From assembly GCF_013100865.1 (NCBI RefSeq), contig NC_048304.1, positions 15,214,959 to 15,278,958 on the forward strand: 64,000 nucleotides of DNA, written 5' to 3'. Position numbers and translations under genes: made by a program. The stretch comes from Trachemys scripta elegans (taxonomy: Eukaryota > Chordata > Testudines > Emydidae). This document shows, piece by piece, positions 22,461 to 34,139 of the stretch (positions are counted from its first letter, which is position 1; each line of letters starts with the position of its first letter). The notes under the pieces were generated by a model. The model saw nothing but the letters and a program-made list of their open reading frames with translations. It was not told the origin of the DNA and did not search any database.

Positions 22461-23310
22461 TTTACGCTGTCCTGCATGGCTCTGTCCTTTGCCCTTTCTT
22501 CAGTTCCTTCTGTACCTTATCTCTGTGTGACCTCAGTGCTTGTCATGCCTGTAATTGCCCTCTCTGTGCCAGCAACTTTTGAATCTACTTCTTTACTTCA
22601 AGACTTTACGTATCTGCTAATTCATGCATCTGCAGTTCTCCTTCCAGCATCTCAAAGTCTGTCTAAACATAGCGAGACAAAGCATCTCATTTCATCCTCC
22701 CTCCTCCATCATGGGGGTGATGGTTCCAATCCTCTGGGTTGTCCTAGATGTCTCTCTCCTCAGCCCCTCACATCCACTCTGTTGCCAGATCTTCTTTCTT
22801 CCTCTGCCTCATCTTCACTATCTATCTGTTCCGTCTGTTGAAACCCTTGTCCATATCCTCGGACTCTTCCACCTTAAGTAACTTGTAGCCTCTCTTTGGC
22901 TGACCTAATTCCTGCTTTGCACCCCTCCAGCCTATGCAAATTGCTGCTGTGAAAATGATTCAAGTCTCTGATAACATGTGCACCCCTAATCCCCCCACCC
23001 CCCAAACACACACTGCTACCTCTTCACTGCCTTTACATCTGTTGCATCAAACTCAGGTTTTGTCTTCACTTTCAGTGCTCTACAGAACTCTGTGGCTTCC
23101 TACATCTGATCTCCCACCGCTACCCCTCTGAGGACCATATGCCTTGCCTTGCTTCTCCACTCTGTTCTGTGTTCTCCCCCTAATGTCTCCATGCTTTCTC
23201 CTACACTTGCACTGTGTAAACTTCAGCCCACTCCTTCCCTGATGTCCTCTCCTCCTGTGTCATGACTTACATTGTACTTCCCCTGGGGCAGGTCCCTGCC
23301 TTGTGTGGCC
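22460..23310 (+). repeat. LINE remnant, L2/CR1-clade-like 3' region
   Basis: The stretch reads like the 3' coding end of an L2-type LINE in + orientation: CCTCCAGCCTATGCAAATTG followed by a degenerate helix-rich frame (MQIAAVKMIQ, 22934 onward) comparable to the conserved LQ-x-QNAAARLI block. It ends in a tail with CCCCTGGGGCAGGTCCCTGC. It is heavily decayed, with no usable ORF. Confidence 0.55.
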
Positions 23311-23325
23311 ATGTACATAATACAA

Positions 23326-23432
23326 AATTAGATTAATAGATTCCAAGGCCAAAAGGGACCATTGTGATCATCTAGACTGACCTGCTGTGTAACACAGCCC
23401 ATAGAACTTCCCTCCCCCTAAACCTCTTAGAC
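23326..23432 (-). repeat. CR1 LINE 3' UTR, part 1 (antisense), split by a MITE
   Basis: AGATTCCAAGGCCAAAAGGGACCATTGTG and ATCATCTAGACTGACCTGC are the antisense of the CR1 3' end as found in turtles and birds. The copy is interrupted after 23432 by a 292-bp hAT MITE and resumes at 23733. Confidence 0.8.
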
Positions 23433-23724
23433 CACGGGTAGGCAACCTATGGCACGCGAGGTGATTTCAGTGGCACTCACACTGCCCGGGTCCTGGCCAC
23501 CGGTCTGGGGGGCTCTGCATTTTAATTTAATTTTAAATGAAGCTTCTTAAACATTTTAAAAACCTTATTTACTTTACAGACAACAATAGTTTCATTATAT
23601 ATTATAGACATAGAGAAAGAGATCTTCTAAAAACGTTAAAATGTATTACTGGCACGCGAAACCTTAAATCAGAGTGAATAAATGAAGATTCGGCACATCA
23701 CTTCTGAAAGGTTGCGGCCCCCTG
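23433..23724. mobile_element. hAT MITE nested in CR1
   Basis: A 292-bp element with inverted ends (CACGGGTAGGCAACCTATGG at left; GGTTGCGGCCCCCTG at right), a wording close to CAGGGGTCGGCAACC-type hAT MITEs. The flanking octamers are TCTTAGAC (23425-23432) and TCCTAGAC (23725-23732), seven of eight identical. There is no coding capacity; a hAT transposase in trans is implied. Confidence 0.87.
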
Positions 23725-23732
23725 TCCTAGAC

Positions 23733-23995
23733 TCTATCTTTTTAAAAAAAAAAAATCCAATCGTGATTAAAAAATTGCCAGTGGTGGTGAATCCACCATG
23801 CCTCTTGGTAAATTGTTCCAATGGTTAATAACTCTCACAGTTAAAATTTTTGTCTTTTTGTTCCAGTCTGAATTTCTCTAGCATCAACTTGTAGCCATCT
23901 TGCATCTTTCTCTGCGAGACTGAAGAGTCCATTATCAAATATTTGTTCCGCTTCTAGGTCCTTACAGACTAACCAAGTCACCCTTTAATCTTAGG
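23733..23995 (-). repeat. CR1 LINE 3' UTR, part 2 (antisense)
   Basis: Continues the CR1 copy interrupted at 23432: AAAATTGCCAGTGGTGGTGA, GTAAATTGTTCCAATGGTTA and CAGTCTGAATTTCTCTAGC match the antisense CR1 3' region. It extends to about ACTAACCAAGTCACCC. Confidence 0.8.
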
Positions 23996-23999
23996 GTAA

Positions 24000-25405
24000 T
24001 GTACAGATTGCTTTCCAAACAAAAACTTCCCAAATAACTGCGTCTTCACTGTATTTATCTTGGCTTTCTTGCCGCCTATGGGCACTACTGACCCAAACCT
24101 TATTTTACAAAGTTTAGAGTGGTTTTGATTTATTGACCTCATTTAAGCAAGTGGAACTTAAGCTGAAGTTTTCAGACCGCTAAATCTTTAAACATGTTCT
24201 ATAAGGAATGTGTGAGTGGCTAGAGTCTAGAAACATAGGTAGTTACAATGTATTTACACCAGCGTCTGCAATATTTTGACATTTGGCTGTGTTGCTGGAA
24301 AGGCTGATGGGCATTTGCTATTGTGCTACTCTAAGTAAACTCTGTTCCCCTTTGCCAACACATGGAGTTATTTCACAACTTGAGGAAAAAATATTAAGGA
24401 AAAAATATTTCCTTTTCTCTAATTCCAGCTTTTTTTTTTTTTTTTTCTTATAACAGACATCAGTCTTGACAAGACTAACAGAGGTATTTTCCAGTAGTTC
24501 CTAAAACTGTGGGCTTTGCACTGAGGTGTGGTTGACTTAAACTAAGCATTATGTACTGAATAGAAACAGACACATGGGTGTTGCCTCTAACTATAGGCAG
24601 GCTTTTTAGTGTTGAAACAAGTTCGTCAGGACAGTTTAAAAAAAAAATACTGTCAATCCACAGTTTAAAAAAAAATAAATACACTTAAAAACTGCTTACA
24701 TAAAGCAAAACAGTGATTTGGTTTTGAAACTGTTTGGATGTATTTGCAGGGATAGCAGAGTACTCATGTGTGAGTATTTTGCCTCTTTGAGGTGGGGATG
24801 TTGGCTTATATATAGTGGAAAATCTTGCAAAAGGCCATATAGTTGACTTTTTTGACTCATCCATGGCAGCTGCAGCATTTATAAACGAACTGTGACCCAT
24901 GTTCAGAATTACAGCTGTTCAAAACCCGTATCTGTAAATTAGAAGCCAACAAACTTCAGAAAAGGACCAGTTGATAATTATGGAGCTGAGTTGTAGCTTA
25001 GCAAGAGCAAAGCCCCATTTTCCTCTTGAGTGCCGAGCCACCCTCTGGTCAATCCCAAATGAGCAATCTCTGTATTTTAGGCTGCTGAAAACCCTCCCTC
25101 ATACAAACTAAAGATTACTGCCTATTTCCTATGCTTAGTGATAATGCATTTAGTGGGACTTCATGCCCTAGGAGCCATCTAGTTGACATTTCCCTATCTG
25201 CCCTGATACTCCCTCTTCTGTTAAACGGCTGCTTGTGTAGTAGACGTGCTGCCCAGAATATAAATGTTGCCTTACAAGTGGATGTGGACTGGTAACATGC
25301 AGTCGGTCTGCAAAGAATAATGGCTGATGTAGTATTGAAGTAGCAGACAACCTAATCTCAAACATGAGATGATGTTTTTGATCTGTTTCTTTTCATGTGT
25401 TCTAG
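24000..25405. other. ITPR1 intron, no feature seen
   Basis: AT-rich intron with poly-T and poly-A runs (24428-24447, 24637-24674). No exon or repeat recognised. Confidence 0.5.
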
Positions 25406-25526
25406 ACTCGCCAGCCTGTGTTTGTACAACTGTTGCAAGGAGTGTTCAGGGTATACCACTGCAACTGGCTAATGCCAAGCCAAAAAGCGTCGGTGGAGAG
25501 CTGCATTAGGGTGCTCTCTGATGTAG
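25406..25526 (+). CDS. ITPR1: ITPR1 coding exon 10 of window
   Basis: A 121-nt exon: 40 codons, TRQPVFVQLLQGVFRVYHCN to RVLSDV, plus one base of the next codon. The acceptor is TGTGTTCTAG and the donor GTAAGA. Phase 1 matches exon 11. It leads into the calmodulin-binding/PKA segment. Confidence 0.96.
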
Positions 25527-26302
25527 GTAAGAAGTTAGATTTAACATGCACAAAATACTTCTGTCCAATATTTCACCCTTATATCCCAAAAGCAAGATGT
25601 ATTCTACCTCCAGCCAATGGTAGGATGTAGCTAACTCAGAGCTAAGGCATGGAGCAAATCGAGCATTTCCTTCATAGCTAAAGTCTGTTCCGTGGTTGCA
25701 CAACAAATGTTTTCAATGTAAATGTGCGGTGAAACTGTAAACTGTTTGATTAACTAGGGGCAGAAGTTCTGAAAGTACATCTTGGCATCTGAAACGATGG
25801 GTTTTTACTGACCTAAATTCACTCTGTGGTTTCTGTTGAATATGATGGTCATACTCCAATTTTAAACAATGAACTGCTGATTGGTGCTGTTAGATGGCTG
25901 CCGCGTTCCTTCCCAGAAGTTACTGCATATTGGTTGCAAGAACAGTAAGCCTTGTGGACGTAAGACATAGGGCCAAATTGTTCCATAAGATGGATGTGCA
26001 CATCCTATTAACCTTAATGGGAGTTATGAAGGTGTATGTGAGGGCATGGTCTTGCTCATACATTGTGAAGTTAGGAAAAAGCTTTGAGTCTGAAAAAGGC
26101 TGTATTAAACTTAAGGTATTATGACTGCCCCAAGGGCGTCAGATTCATTACACTGTGGATTGAAAACAGCATCATATAAAATGTATTTAAAATATACAGA
26201 AAAGAGTATGAAAGAAGCACAGCTTGGGATCCCCCCTTGTTCCTTTATTGATTGCATGTAGGGGCTAAAGGAGTCCATTCTTATTACTTTTGTCTGTTGC
26301 AG

Positions 26303-26487
26303 CGAAAAGTCGAGCAATTGCAATACCTGTGGATTTGGACAGCCAGGTCAACAACCTCTTCCTAAAATCACACAACATAGTGCAGAAAACTGCAATGAAC
26401 TGGAGAATGACTGCAAGGAATGCTGCCCGTAGAGACTCCGTGCTAGCTGCTTCCAGAGACTATCGAAACATCATTGAAAGATTGCAG
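26303..26487 (+). CDS. ITPR1: ITPR1 coding exon 11 of window (calmodulin-binding and first PKA site)
   Basis: A 185-nt exon whose first two bases complete the Ala codon begun in exon 10, giving 62 residues from AKSRAIAIPVDLDSQVNNLF to NIIERLQ. KSHNIVQKTAMNWRMTARNA corresponds to the known calmodulin-binding stretch around a conserved Trp. It is followed directly by ARRDSV, the first PKA consensus (Ser codon 26437-26439; Ser1589 in mammalian numbering). Both are known regulatory features of type 1 receptors and are fully conserved here. Splice sites are TCTGTTGCAG and GTGAAT. Confidence 0.97.
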
Positions 26488-26702
26488 GTGAATACAGAGT
26501 GCTGCATTAACAACTTACTTCTGCCATCTTAGTAGCCACATATTTGCATGTCGGCACAAAAAGGCAAACTTACTACTTCAGTTTGGGAGTTCTGAGTCAA
26601 AGTAAAAATGCCACATGTGATAACCACAGCCAAAGCTAGTGTAATGCTGTATGTAAAATCAAATGTAAACCATTTATTGAAACAGGTAATGGAACATGCA
26701 CA

Positions 26703-26960
26703 CAGGGTCGCCCAGAGGATTCAGGGGGCCTGGGGCAAAGCGGGGGCGCTGCGGTGCTTGTACTCACCCGGCGGCGGTCCGGGTCTTTGGCGGCATTTTG
26801 GTGACGGGGGGCCCTTCAGTCGCTGAAATGCCGCCGAAGACCCGGAGCGACTGAAGGGCCCCCACGCTGCCGAAATGCCGCCGAAGACCTGGGCCAGGGC
26901 TCGCGGGGCCCAGGGCCTGGGGCAAATTGCCCCACTTGTCCCTCTCTCTGGGCGACCCTG
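26703..26960. mobile_element. hAT-type MITE with exact 8-bp target duplication
   Basis: A 258-bp GC-rich element from CAGGGTCGCCCAGAG to the inverse CTCTCTGGGCGACCCTG, flanked by the identical octamer CATGCACA (26695-26702 and 26961-26968). It contains repeated AAATGCCGCCGAAGACC units in both orientations. Open frames inside it are GC artefacts. It sits 123 nt upstream of ITPR1 exon 12. Confidence 0.93.
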
Positions 26961-27083
26961 CATGCACAGCTGTATACAGTCCCTGGCACACAGTGATACA
27001 GAAACCATTCATAAACTTTATAAAATACAGTCCCCAAAGATATTGCTTGGGATTGACAAAACCTGAATGTTGTTGTTTCCTAG

Positions 27084-27232
27084 GATATAGTATCTGCCTT
27101 GGAAGATCGCTTACGCCCCCTAGTGCAGGCTGAATTGTCAGTGCTGGTAGACGTTCTTCATAGGCCAGAGCTGCTCTTCCCAGAGAACACAGATGCAAGG
27201 AGAAAATGTGAAAGTGGAGGCTTCATTTGCAA
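27084..27232 (+). CDS. ITPR1: ITPR1 coding exon 12 of window
   Basis: A 149-nt exon: 49 codons, [20 protein letters not shown] to CESGGFIC, plus two bases (AA) of a Lys codon completed by exon 13. The acceptor is TTGTTTCCTAG and the donor GTAAGT. It encodes the helices following the first PKA site. Confidence 0.96.
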
Positions 27233-28010
27233 GTAAGTTGTTTCCTTATGCTCTATGCAAGAGTGCTTTCCTTGCAGAGCAGTCCCCTGTCTTGTGTTGT
27301 ATTAAACACGACTTGTCTTCAGGAAAATAAACTCATTTGTCTTCAGGAAGGAGTTGACAACAGCTGTCCATATTGGTCAATCTGTCCTTGCAGGTGATGC
27401 TTGCAAATTCTGGAGCAGTGTATGGCCGTGGTGTACTGTAATACAAATGACTACACACATTTTTAGAGTTATTCCTTATTAGTGAGATTGGGGCCAGTTG
27501 ACTCTAGTCCCAAGAGTGTGTCAACAAAACACTTGCCTTTATACCTCTTACCATTGGGGTAGTGAGTCAAAGTCGAAGTCTGTGTCATCGTATGGTTTTC
27601 AGTTGCCTTATCCAAGGGCCACGTTCTTTTTTTCTTTAATGAGGAAATAGATGCAGTATTTAGTGTCTTGTTAATGTTACTGGTTTTTCATAGTGGACCT
27701 TCAATTTTTAATTTCCCCCTCTCCTATATAATTCCTTGATCCCTATATATAGATTTATTTTTGCCTGGCTGTTCAGGTGGGAATGCTTGAGTTCCCTTCA
27801 TAGCTTCACTGGTATTCATGATAACTCAGCAAGTGTTACTATTAAGGGGGTACTTGCCAGCTTACTATATACTGGTCCTTAACAAAACCACATTTTAATT
27901 AACTTCATGGTTGTAGCTTTGACCATTAAGATAAGATAGCCACAAATGCCTGTCCTAATTTTTAGAAAATTTAGTACTAAAACAAACTATGATCAATTGG
28001 TTGTTTTCAG

Positions 28011-28122
28011 GTTAATAAAACACACTAAACAGCTGCTGGAGGAGAATGAGGAGAAACTATGTATTAAAGTATTACAGACACTCAGGGAAATGATGACCAA
28101 AGATAGAGGCTATGGAGAGAAG
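28011..28122 (+). CDS. ITPR1: ITPR1 coding exon 13 of window (constitutive exon before SII)
   Basis: A 112-nt exon whose first base completes Lys; then 37 codons LIKHTKQLLEENEEKLCIKV to KDRGYGEK. The donor GTACTT is weak at +4 to +6. The terminal GYGEK is the constitutive border of the SII insert: when SII is skipped it joins GEALRQ from exon 17, giving GYGEKG, a GxGxxG-type motif reported as an ATP-site candidate in the short form. Confidence 0.96.
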
Positions 28123-30328
28123 GTACTTAATTTACAGTTTATCATTTTGCTTTTGTTCAACACTGTCTTTACTATTCAGAGAGAGAAAATACAGTACTAA
28201 GCCTTTAAATTTGTATTTATACCTCGGGTTAAGGATAAAACCTTTCTAGTCAACTAATTGCTTTCAAGATCATGACATTAAATTGAAAGTTAGTTAATTA
28301 CTCTGGCTTCTTATTTTAGAATATCAGGTTTGTCTAATTTCTGCAATAGTTTGCATCCTGATCAGCAATGTAGAATCTGTTCCTTTTGGTTGTCATGATA
28401 GAAGATAACCATATGTTATAGCTACTTACAGGAGACTTGTCCATGCAGTCATGTGACCTGTCAATAAGAGGATTCTTTTGATAGCTATATACAAGTCAAA
28501 ATTAAGCTGAGTTAGCTTCTCTCTATTGTGGTACTGAGGAATTCGAATTCTAGATTGGTTGGTATACAACCTTAATAGTTTTCCATTAAAATACTATTCC
28601 TTTTTCCCATCAAGAGGGAGTCTTTCTCTTTCTGGAGCTATAGATCTCTCCTCTGCGTCTGAATAATGTGCGTATCTCTCACACTTACACACCCAGTCCC
28701 ATACTTTTACTCTTAAATAGTAAAAGATGCATATTTCAATTCGATTTAGCTGTATTGACACACTGGGATAGGTATCCCATCTTTAGAGCTCTGCTTCTAT
28801 TGTCTCTTTATGAAGACATGGAAAATAAAAGATGCCAAAGCAGGGTGACAAGCGATGAAAAGATTAGAGCATGACCTTTGATGGATGAAAGGAGTTGAAC
28901 AGGTACCGTACATCTTAGGGACAGCTACAAAGAGAAGAACCATTATGTTTTCCATACACAGACTCAAATGTGCTTTGAATCTAGATGGCTTTCATTTTAA
29001 ATTCAGGAAAACAGCAAGCAAAGAAAGAGCAAAGATTAAAATCTGTGTGACAGAAAGTAGAGTGTCTCTAACTTGTCTCCAGCGTGAAATGCCTCGTGGT
29101 CTTGCCCTCTCGTCGACAGGTGGGACTCTTACACTTAAAAGCTGCAGTACACAAGAAACCGAATCATAGCTCTGTAGCCCACAGAAACAACTGCCCATGA
29201 GCACTTGAGAGGCAACAATTACAAAGCAGGGAAGGAAGCAATTGAGTGGTTGAACTGAGTTGTTAGAAAAGGTAATCTCTGTGAGCAGTTTGCTTAGAGT
29301 TCTTTTATGCAGATGGACAATTGAATAGTTTTACTAAGTGATACAAATGAGGCTCTCTAATTAGAAGTTAATTGCAAGCTGGGTTTGAAGTCATGACAAA
29401 GTGCTAAGTTGGTCAGTCTTAGATGATGGTAACCCATTAGTTTGAGGCAAAAATTTAGAGATTGGACAGCTTCTTTACAGACCCTTGTCTAAGGCTGTCT
29501 CTTCAGGGGAGGATGAGGAGTGCTGTTTGATGTGGGCAGTGGAAAGTAGAGAAACCATTAAGATGAGCTAGTCGAAGTTTGCCAATCTGAGGGTGATGCA
29601 GGCAGCCTCAGCCCACTCCAAGGTTAGCCGGATATGAGGCATGTCACTCCCCACTTGGCAAACAGCAGGCTTGTGAAACCCACAAGTGCAACAGTCTCGA
29701 AGATAAACCAGGCAAAGCGATGAGGATCCTTCTCCAATATCCCATGAGCATGTTGGCTATTGCCGGCCACATGTCCCTGCCGTGCACCCACGCAATACCG
29801 TAAATGAGCAGGAGACTCCCAGGAAAATACCCTGGAGGTGGGGATGGGCAATGCTACACTCCCTGTCTGATCTGGGAATGCTGCTTCCCGCTTCTCTGTG
29901 TCACAACTTCCTCCCCTGTCAGTGATCCAGCCCAACTCAGCACCTTTTGCCTAGCTCTGAGAAGTTGCTTGCTTTTAAGCCTTGCTTGCAAGCAGCAGTA
30001 ATCATTCTTTTAAATAAAGTAACAAGAACTGTGTGGAATGCCCTAACTCCCTGCAAGTAGGATTGGGGTGTTGGCAACATCCTGCATGTATATGTTTTAA
30101 ACCTGCTTTCCAGTCTTGACAAGCCGACAATAATTTGAGCTGAATATCACTGTAATCCACTGCTGTTTGGGAGCCTTCAACCTCTCTCTGTCTGGCTCTA
30201 GTTTATTTACTTTTTACCTGCTTTCTAGCCTCATATGGAAATCAACTAGGCAAAACCTGTAAAAGAGATGATGCTGCTCTAGCAAAGGGCTTAGATGGTC
30301 CTTTGTAGCCATGGCTCATTTCTGAGGA
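28123..30328. other. ITPR1 intron before SII, no clear feature
   Basis: First part of the 5984-nt intron before the first SII microexon. Open frames at 28885-29169 (+) and 29624-29935 (-) have no splice context or familiar motif. Confidence 0.5.
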
Positions 30329-30329
30329 T

Positions 30330-30945
30330 GCGTCTACACTGCAGACAGAGATGTGATTGCAGCTCAGATAGGCATACCTGCACTAGTTTGGAAATGGGCC
30401 ACATCCACCCTGATTGAATTGGCCCTGTTAGCACTACAATGAGTAGTTTCCCCTCTGTTGATATTCACCCCTTCTTGTCAACTGTTGGGAATGGGCCACA
30501 TCCACCCTGATTGAATTGGCCTCGTTAGCACTGACCCCCCACACACACACACTTGGTAAGGCAACTCCCATCTTTAATGTGCTGTATATTTATACCTGCC
30601 TATTGTATTTTCCACTCCATGCATCTGACAAAGTGGATTATAATCCACGAAAGCTTATGCCCAAATAAATTTGTTAGTCTCTAAGGTGCCACAAGGACTC
30701 CTCGTTGTTTTTTCTGATACAGACTAACACAGCTACTCCTATGAAACCTAGCTTTAATTAAGTTAGCACAGCTGAAAATAGCAGGAAAGATGTGGGAGCA
30801 TGGGCTGTACAAGCCCATCTGGACCCTGAATTAGGTACCTACTTGTATTGCTAGACCATGCTGGGATTTGTGCCACGGTGTAGCCACTATTTTTAACTGT
30901 ACAGCTAGCAAGGTATGCCCACCCAAGCCACAATCACATCTCTGA
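30330..30945. repeat. Inverted-end repeat carrying a nested SINE-like insertion
   Basis: The outer arms pair: ACAGAGATGTGATTGCAGCT near 30345 against the inverse CAATCACATCTCTG ending at 30944. Further in, AGGCATACCT is mirrored by AGGTATGCCC. The copy is interrupted at about 30390-30748 by a second repeat holding two direct copies of AATGGGCCACATCCACCCTG (30393 and 30490), a (CA)n run, AAAGCTTATGCCCAAATAAA and GTTAGTCTCTAAGGTGCCAC, ending with ACAGACTAACACAGCTACTC. The inner part matches the family at 40100. Exact borders and class are not resolved. Confidence 0.6.
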
Positions 30946-33290
30946 TTAACATAAATGTTGACTTCATGACTGAGAGGTGGTATCTGCCACTACTCAAGAG
31001 CCAGCGTCTAGTGTACTTGGCATTGCAAATAAACTACTGATACCTCAGGGTTTTTACAGTTGGCTACTAAACTCTTTGGAGCATGTTCATCCCGAGTTTT
31101 TCCATTAAAACCAGCGTAAGGACATCACCAATCATGTCCAACCTAAGGAATGTAAAATGAGATTGGGTGTGGCATATCTTGAAATCAACTGAACCAACCT
31201 GGTCTTAAAAAAAAATCTGTTTCATCTATTGTATATAGTGACACTGATACAACTGGAAATTTTGCTTCAAGCAAACTTCATTTATCAGAGCTTTGCCAGG
31301 GTTTTGGTAAAATTGGAACTGCAGATATTGCCAGAGAACATAATGAAAATAATTTTAAAACACTGATACCAAATTAAATGTTGTCTCCACAAATGGCCTG
31401 TAAAGCTCTACAAAATTCTAAACATCTTCCAAGTTAAAGATAAGCAGAGATGAAACATATCAACTTCTACCATAGTTGATCAGTTACATAATACATGCAG
31501 TACGAGAATAGAATAGCCCATGAAGCAGATTTCAGTAAGGGGAAAAGCTGTCTGCCAACTAGCAGCTGCTAGTTATCGATAAACTTTGACTGTCTGGCCA
31601 CAAGAAGTAGAATGATTCATTTTCTACCTGGTGACTACTCCTAACTGCATTTATTCACCACTTAAAGGCAACACGCATTTCTTTAAAAGCTATTCTGAAG
31701 TAAAAATAACCGTGTGCTACCCTTGTTAAATTTAGGGTTCTTGAAGATACTCAAGGTAGAAAGGGTTGCATCTGTTCAGGAGAACTCCTAATTTATTGTA
31801 AACCAATCTGAGAAGTGTGAGCAGTACTGTTGCAGATAAGGGCATTCAAATAATTTATACTAGAAAATATTGTGAATGCTAATAGCTGCTACTTTTCTCC
31901 TTGATACTTCTACATATTGTAAGAAATTTTAGTAACAAAGAGAGGCTGCTTAGACCGCTCTGTTTACCACTTCTACTTCCCTTTCTTAAATATGGTTAAA
32001 GACTTCATACCCCATTTTCATAAACTCTCTCTGAACTTGCTAAATCAGTAGCTCTATGTCAGGTTATGATTGAAATAAATTTAAAATGGTTATGACAAAG
32101 TTTAGGGCCCTGACTTCTGCATGCATGTACAGTTATGAGTGCCTGTTCATTTTTCCCCACTCTGTTGTAAAACTTTACCTCAGCTTTTGCTCTGTTCAAG
32201 TATGAGAAAAGTTTATTTGGCAGAGCCAAAGTTCTTTTTAGTTCCATTACGGGTAGGACTTCACATGTTATTCAGCAAAAGTCTAGTCCTCTGCCCTATC
32301 CCCAATGCTCATCCCCACTTTAACCATGTGATTTGTCATCTCCTATGGCATTTGGAGACCTCTATTCCAAATAACTTTGAATTACTATTATCTTAATCAC
32401 TAGTAGGCATTTGTTTACCTCTCTTGCCACTATAATCTACTAGATCTGGTAGTTGTCTATTGTGAAATTGAGAGCTGCAGGTCAGACCTGAAGTAGAATT
32501 TAGCAAAAGAAGTGTAAGGAAAGTTTCTGTCTAGTGTCTGATCTTGTTATATTGTATACTGCATACTAGTTGAGATCAGCCAGTCTAGTAATAGACAACC
32601 AATCTGTTTTTTAGAGGCATTGCCCTCTCTATAAACATGCCTGACCTCCTCTCCCCCCACTAAAAACCAGACACACCAGCATTGTATTTCCTGTGGGCTT
32701 GTATTTTCACTCAGTCTCCCTCCCACCAAAGGGACATCTAGAGAAAATACAAGATTGTCTGGCTCCAACAGCCAAGGCCTTTGTCAAAGGCTGTACTTGA
32801 CTTCTGGTTCCATCCCAGACTGCCCACAGTACTGCTGTGATTCTGTGCAACATGCAAAGGACTTGATCAGAGCCCAGATGCTGCTTCTACTAAGATGCAG
32901 TGGGAGAAATGTTGGCTGCTGGCCTATGGACTGAAGATCCAAGCTCACTACTCAATGCTTTTTCCCAGATGCTAGCCTGTTGTGCTACCGTTTGACTGTG
33001 GGAGTGGCCACAGTGTAATGCAGAATGTCTGTGATTCTTCCTCCTCCCATGCCATAAAGTAGTTGTTACAAGAGTTTTGGTTTTTCACTTCAAAGGCTGA
33101 CCTTTTTATTGTGCTATGAATTAGCACGTAGAGCTGTGCACACACTCCTCCCACTCTCTTTCCCATCATTTCATAGTTATCCCATGTTACTTCCTGGATT
33201 TTCCCATGATCTGAATTTTAAAAAAATAAATAAAAAAAATCAGTTGTACATTTGTGGAATGCTTGAAACTTTACATATGGCTGAAGAGAT
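30946..33290. other. ITPR1 intron, no feature seen
   Basis: Intron sequence without recognisable exon, RNA gene or repeat. Confidence 0.45.
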
Positions 33291-33292
33291 TT

Positions 33293-33460
33293 CTTAGAGA
33301 GATAAGGTGGGTGAGGTATTATCTTTTATTGGACCAACTTCTGCGGGTGAGAGAGACAAGCTCTCACTCTCTCTCATCAACAGAAGTTGATCCAATAAAA
33401 GATATTACCTCACCCACCTTGTCTCTCTAATATCCTGGGACTGACACAGCTACAACTACA
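33293..33460 (+). repeat. Foldback repeat with ~50-bp arms and a GACAC-GCTAC tail
   Basis: The left arm 33293-33343 (GATAAGGTGGGTGAGGTATT) pairs with the right arm 33380-33430 (AATATCTTTTATTGG inverse, ending CACCCACCTTGTCTCTCTAA), with a short GA/CT-rich loop. After the hairpin comes CTGGGACTGACACAGCTACA, a tail resembling those at 30715 and 40250. This is a common interspersed sequence in sauropsid genomes as I recall; class uncertain. Confidence 0.7.
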
Positions 33461-34106
33461 CTCCTTAAATCTTGGCATTTGCGCAACTTTCTCAGTGATC
33501 AGTAATAGGCTGTGGTATTCCTAATGAGCTGAAAGCCATACTACGTTAGTAGTGTCAAATAGGCCCAGACTGTGACTTTCACTGAAACACCTCGCTCATA
33601 CAGATGTTTTCTGCATGATGGCAGCAAGTCTATTAGGGCCAGTTGTACAAACTCTGGTACCCAGATTTTGAGACTTAACCTGGAATTCAGCTTCTCTGTC
33701 TTCTTGCTGCTATTCTCCTCAACTCTCTGTAAAGATTCTAAAATGGGTATCTTGTGTTGCTGACCACTCACACACTGGGGCCTACTATTATGCCCTAGGG
33801 TGAAGGTCTTGGTGCTTGTGTAGCCAATCTGTATGGATTGACAGTTGGTAGGTGAATAAAGCATGAGTGCATCCTGTCTGTTCAGTTCTGTGGCAGAATA
33901 TTTCCAGTAGAGCAGATGTCAGCTAAGATGACCGTATCATAGAGCCTTCCTCTTGCCTTTAATGCCTCTCGTGATATTTTAGAATACCAAACTAGAGCAC
34001 TGAAATGGTAAATAATATCAAAGTTCCTAATGCGGGATTTATTTGTAATTTTGCTTACTAATGTTTGCTTTCAACCTCTCTTCTTCTCTCCTTTTTTCTT
34101 TTCCAG

Positions 34107-34139
34107 TTGATCACCATTGATGAATTGGATAATGCTGAG
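34107..34139 (+). CDS. ITPR1: ITPR1 SII microexon A1 (11 codons)
   Basis: A 33-nt exon, LITIDELDNAE, preceded by a strong pyrimidine tract (CTCCTTTTTTCTTTTCCAG) and followed by GTCTTA. It is the first half of the 23-residue A segment of the alternatively spliced SII region, which distinguishes the long neuronal receptor form from the short non-neuronal form. The 5' splice site is very poor (GAG followed by GTCTTA) and would need help, for instance from proteins binding the U-rich stretch directly after it (TTGTATTTTTCTTCC). Length is a multiple of three, so inclusion or skipping keeps the frame. Confidence 0.93.

Noticed and set aside
22476..22881. 121-codon frame rich in Ser/Leu/Pro
   Set aside because: It is part of a decayed LINE remnant and shows no conserved protein pattern of its own.
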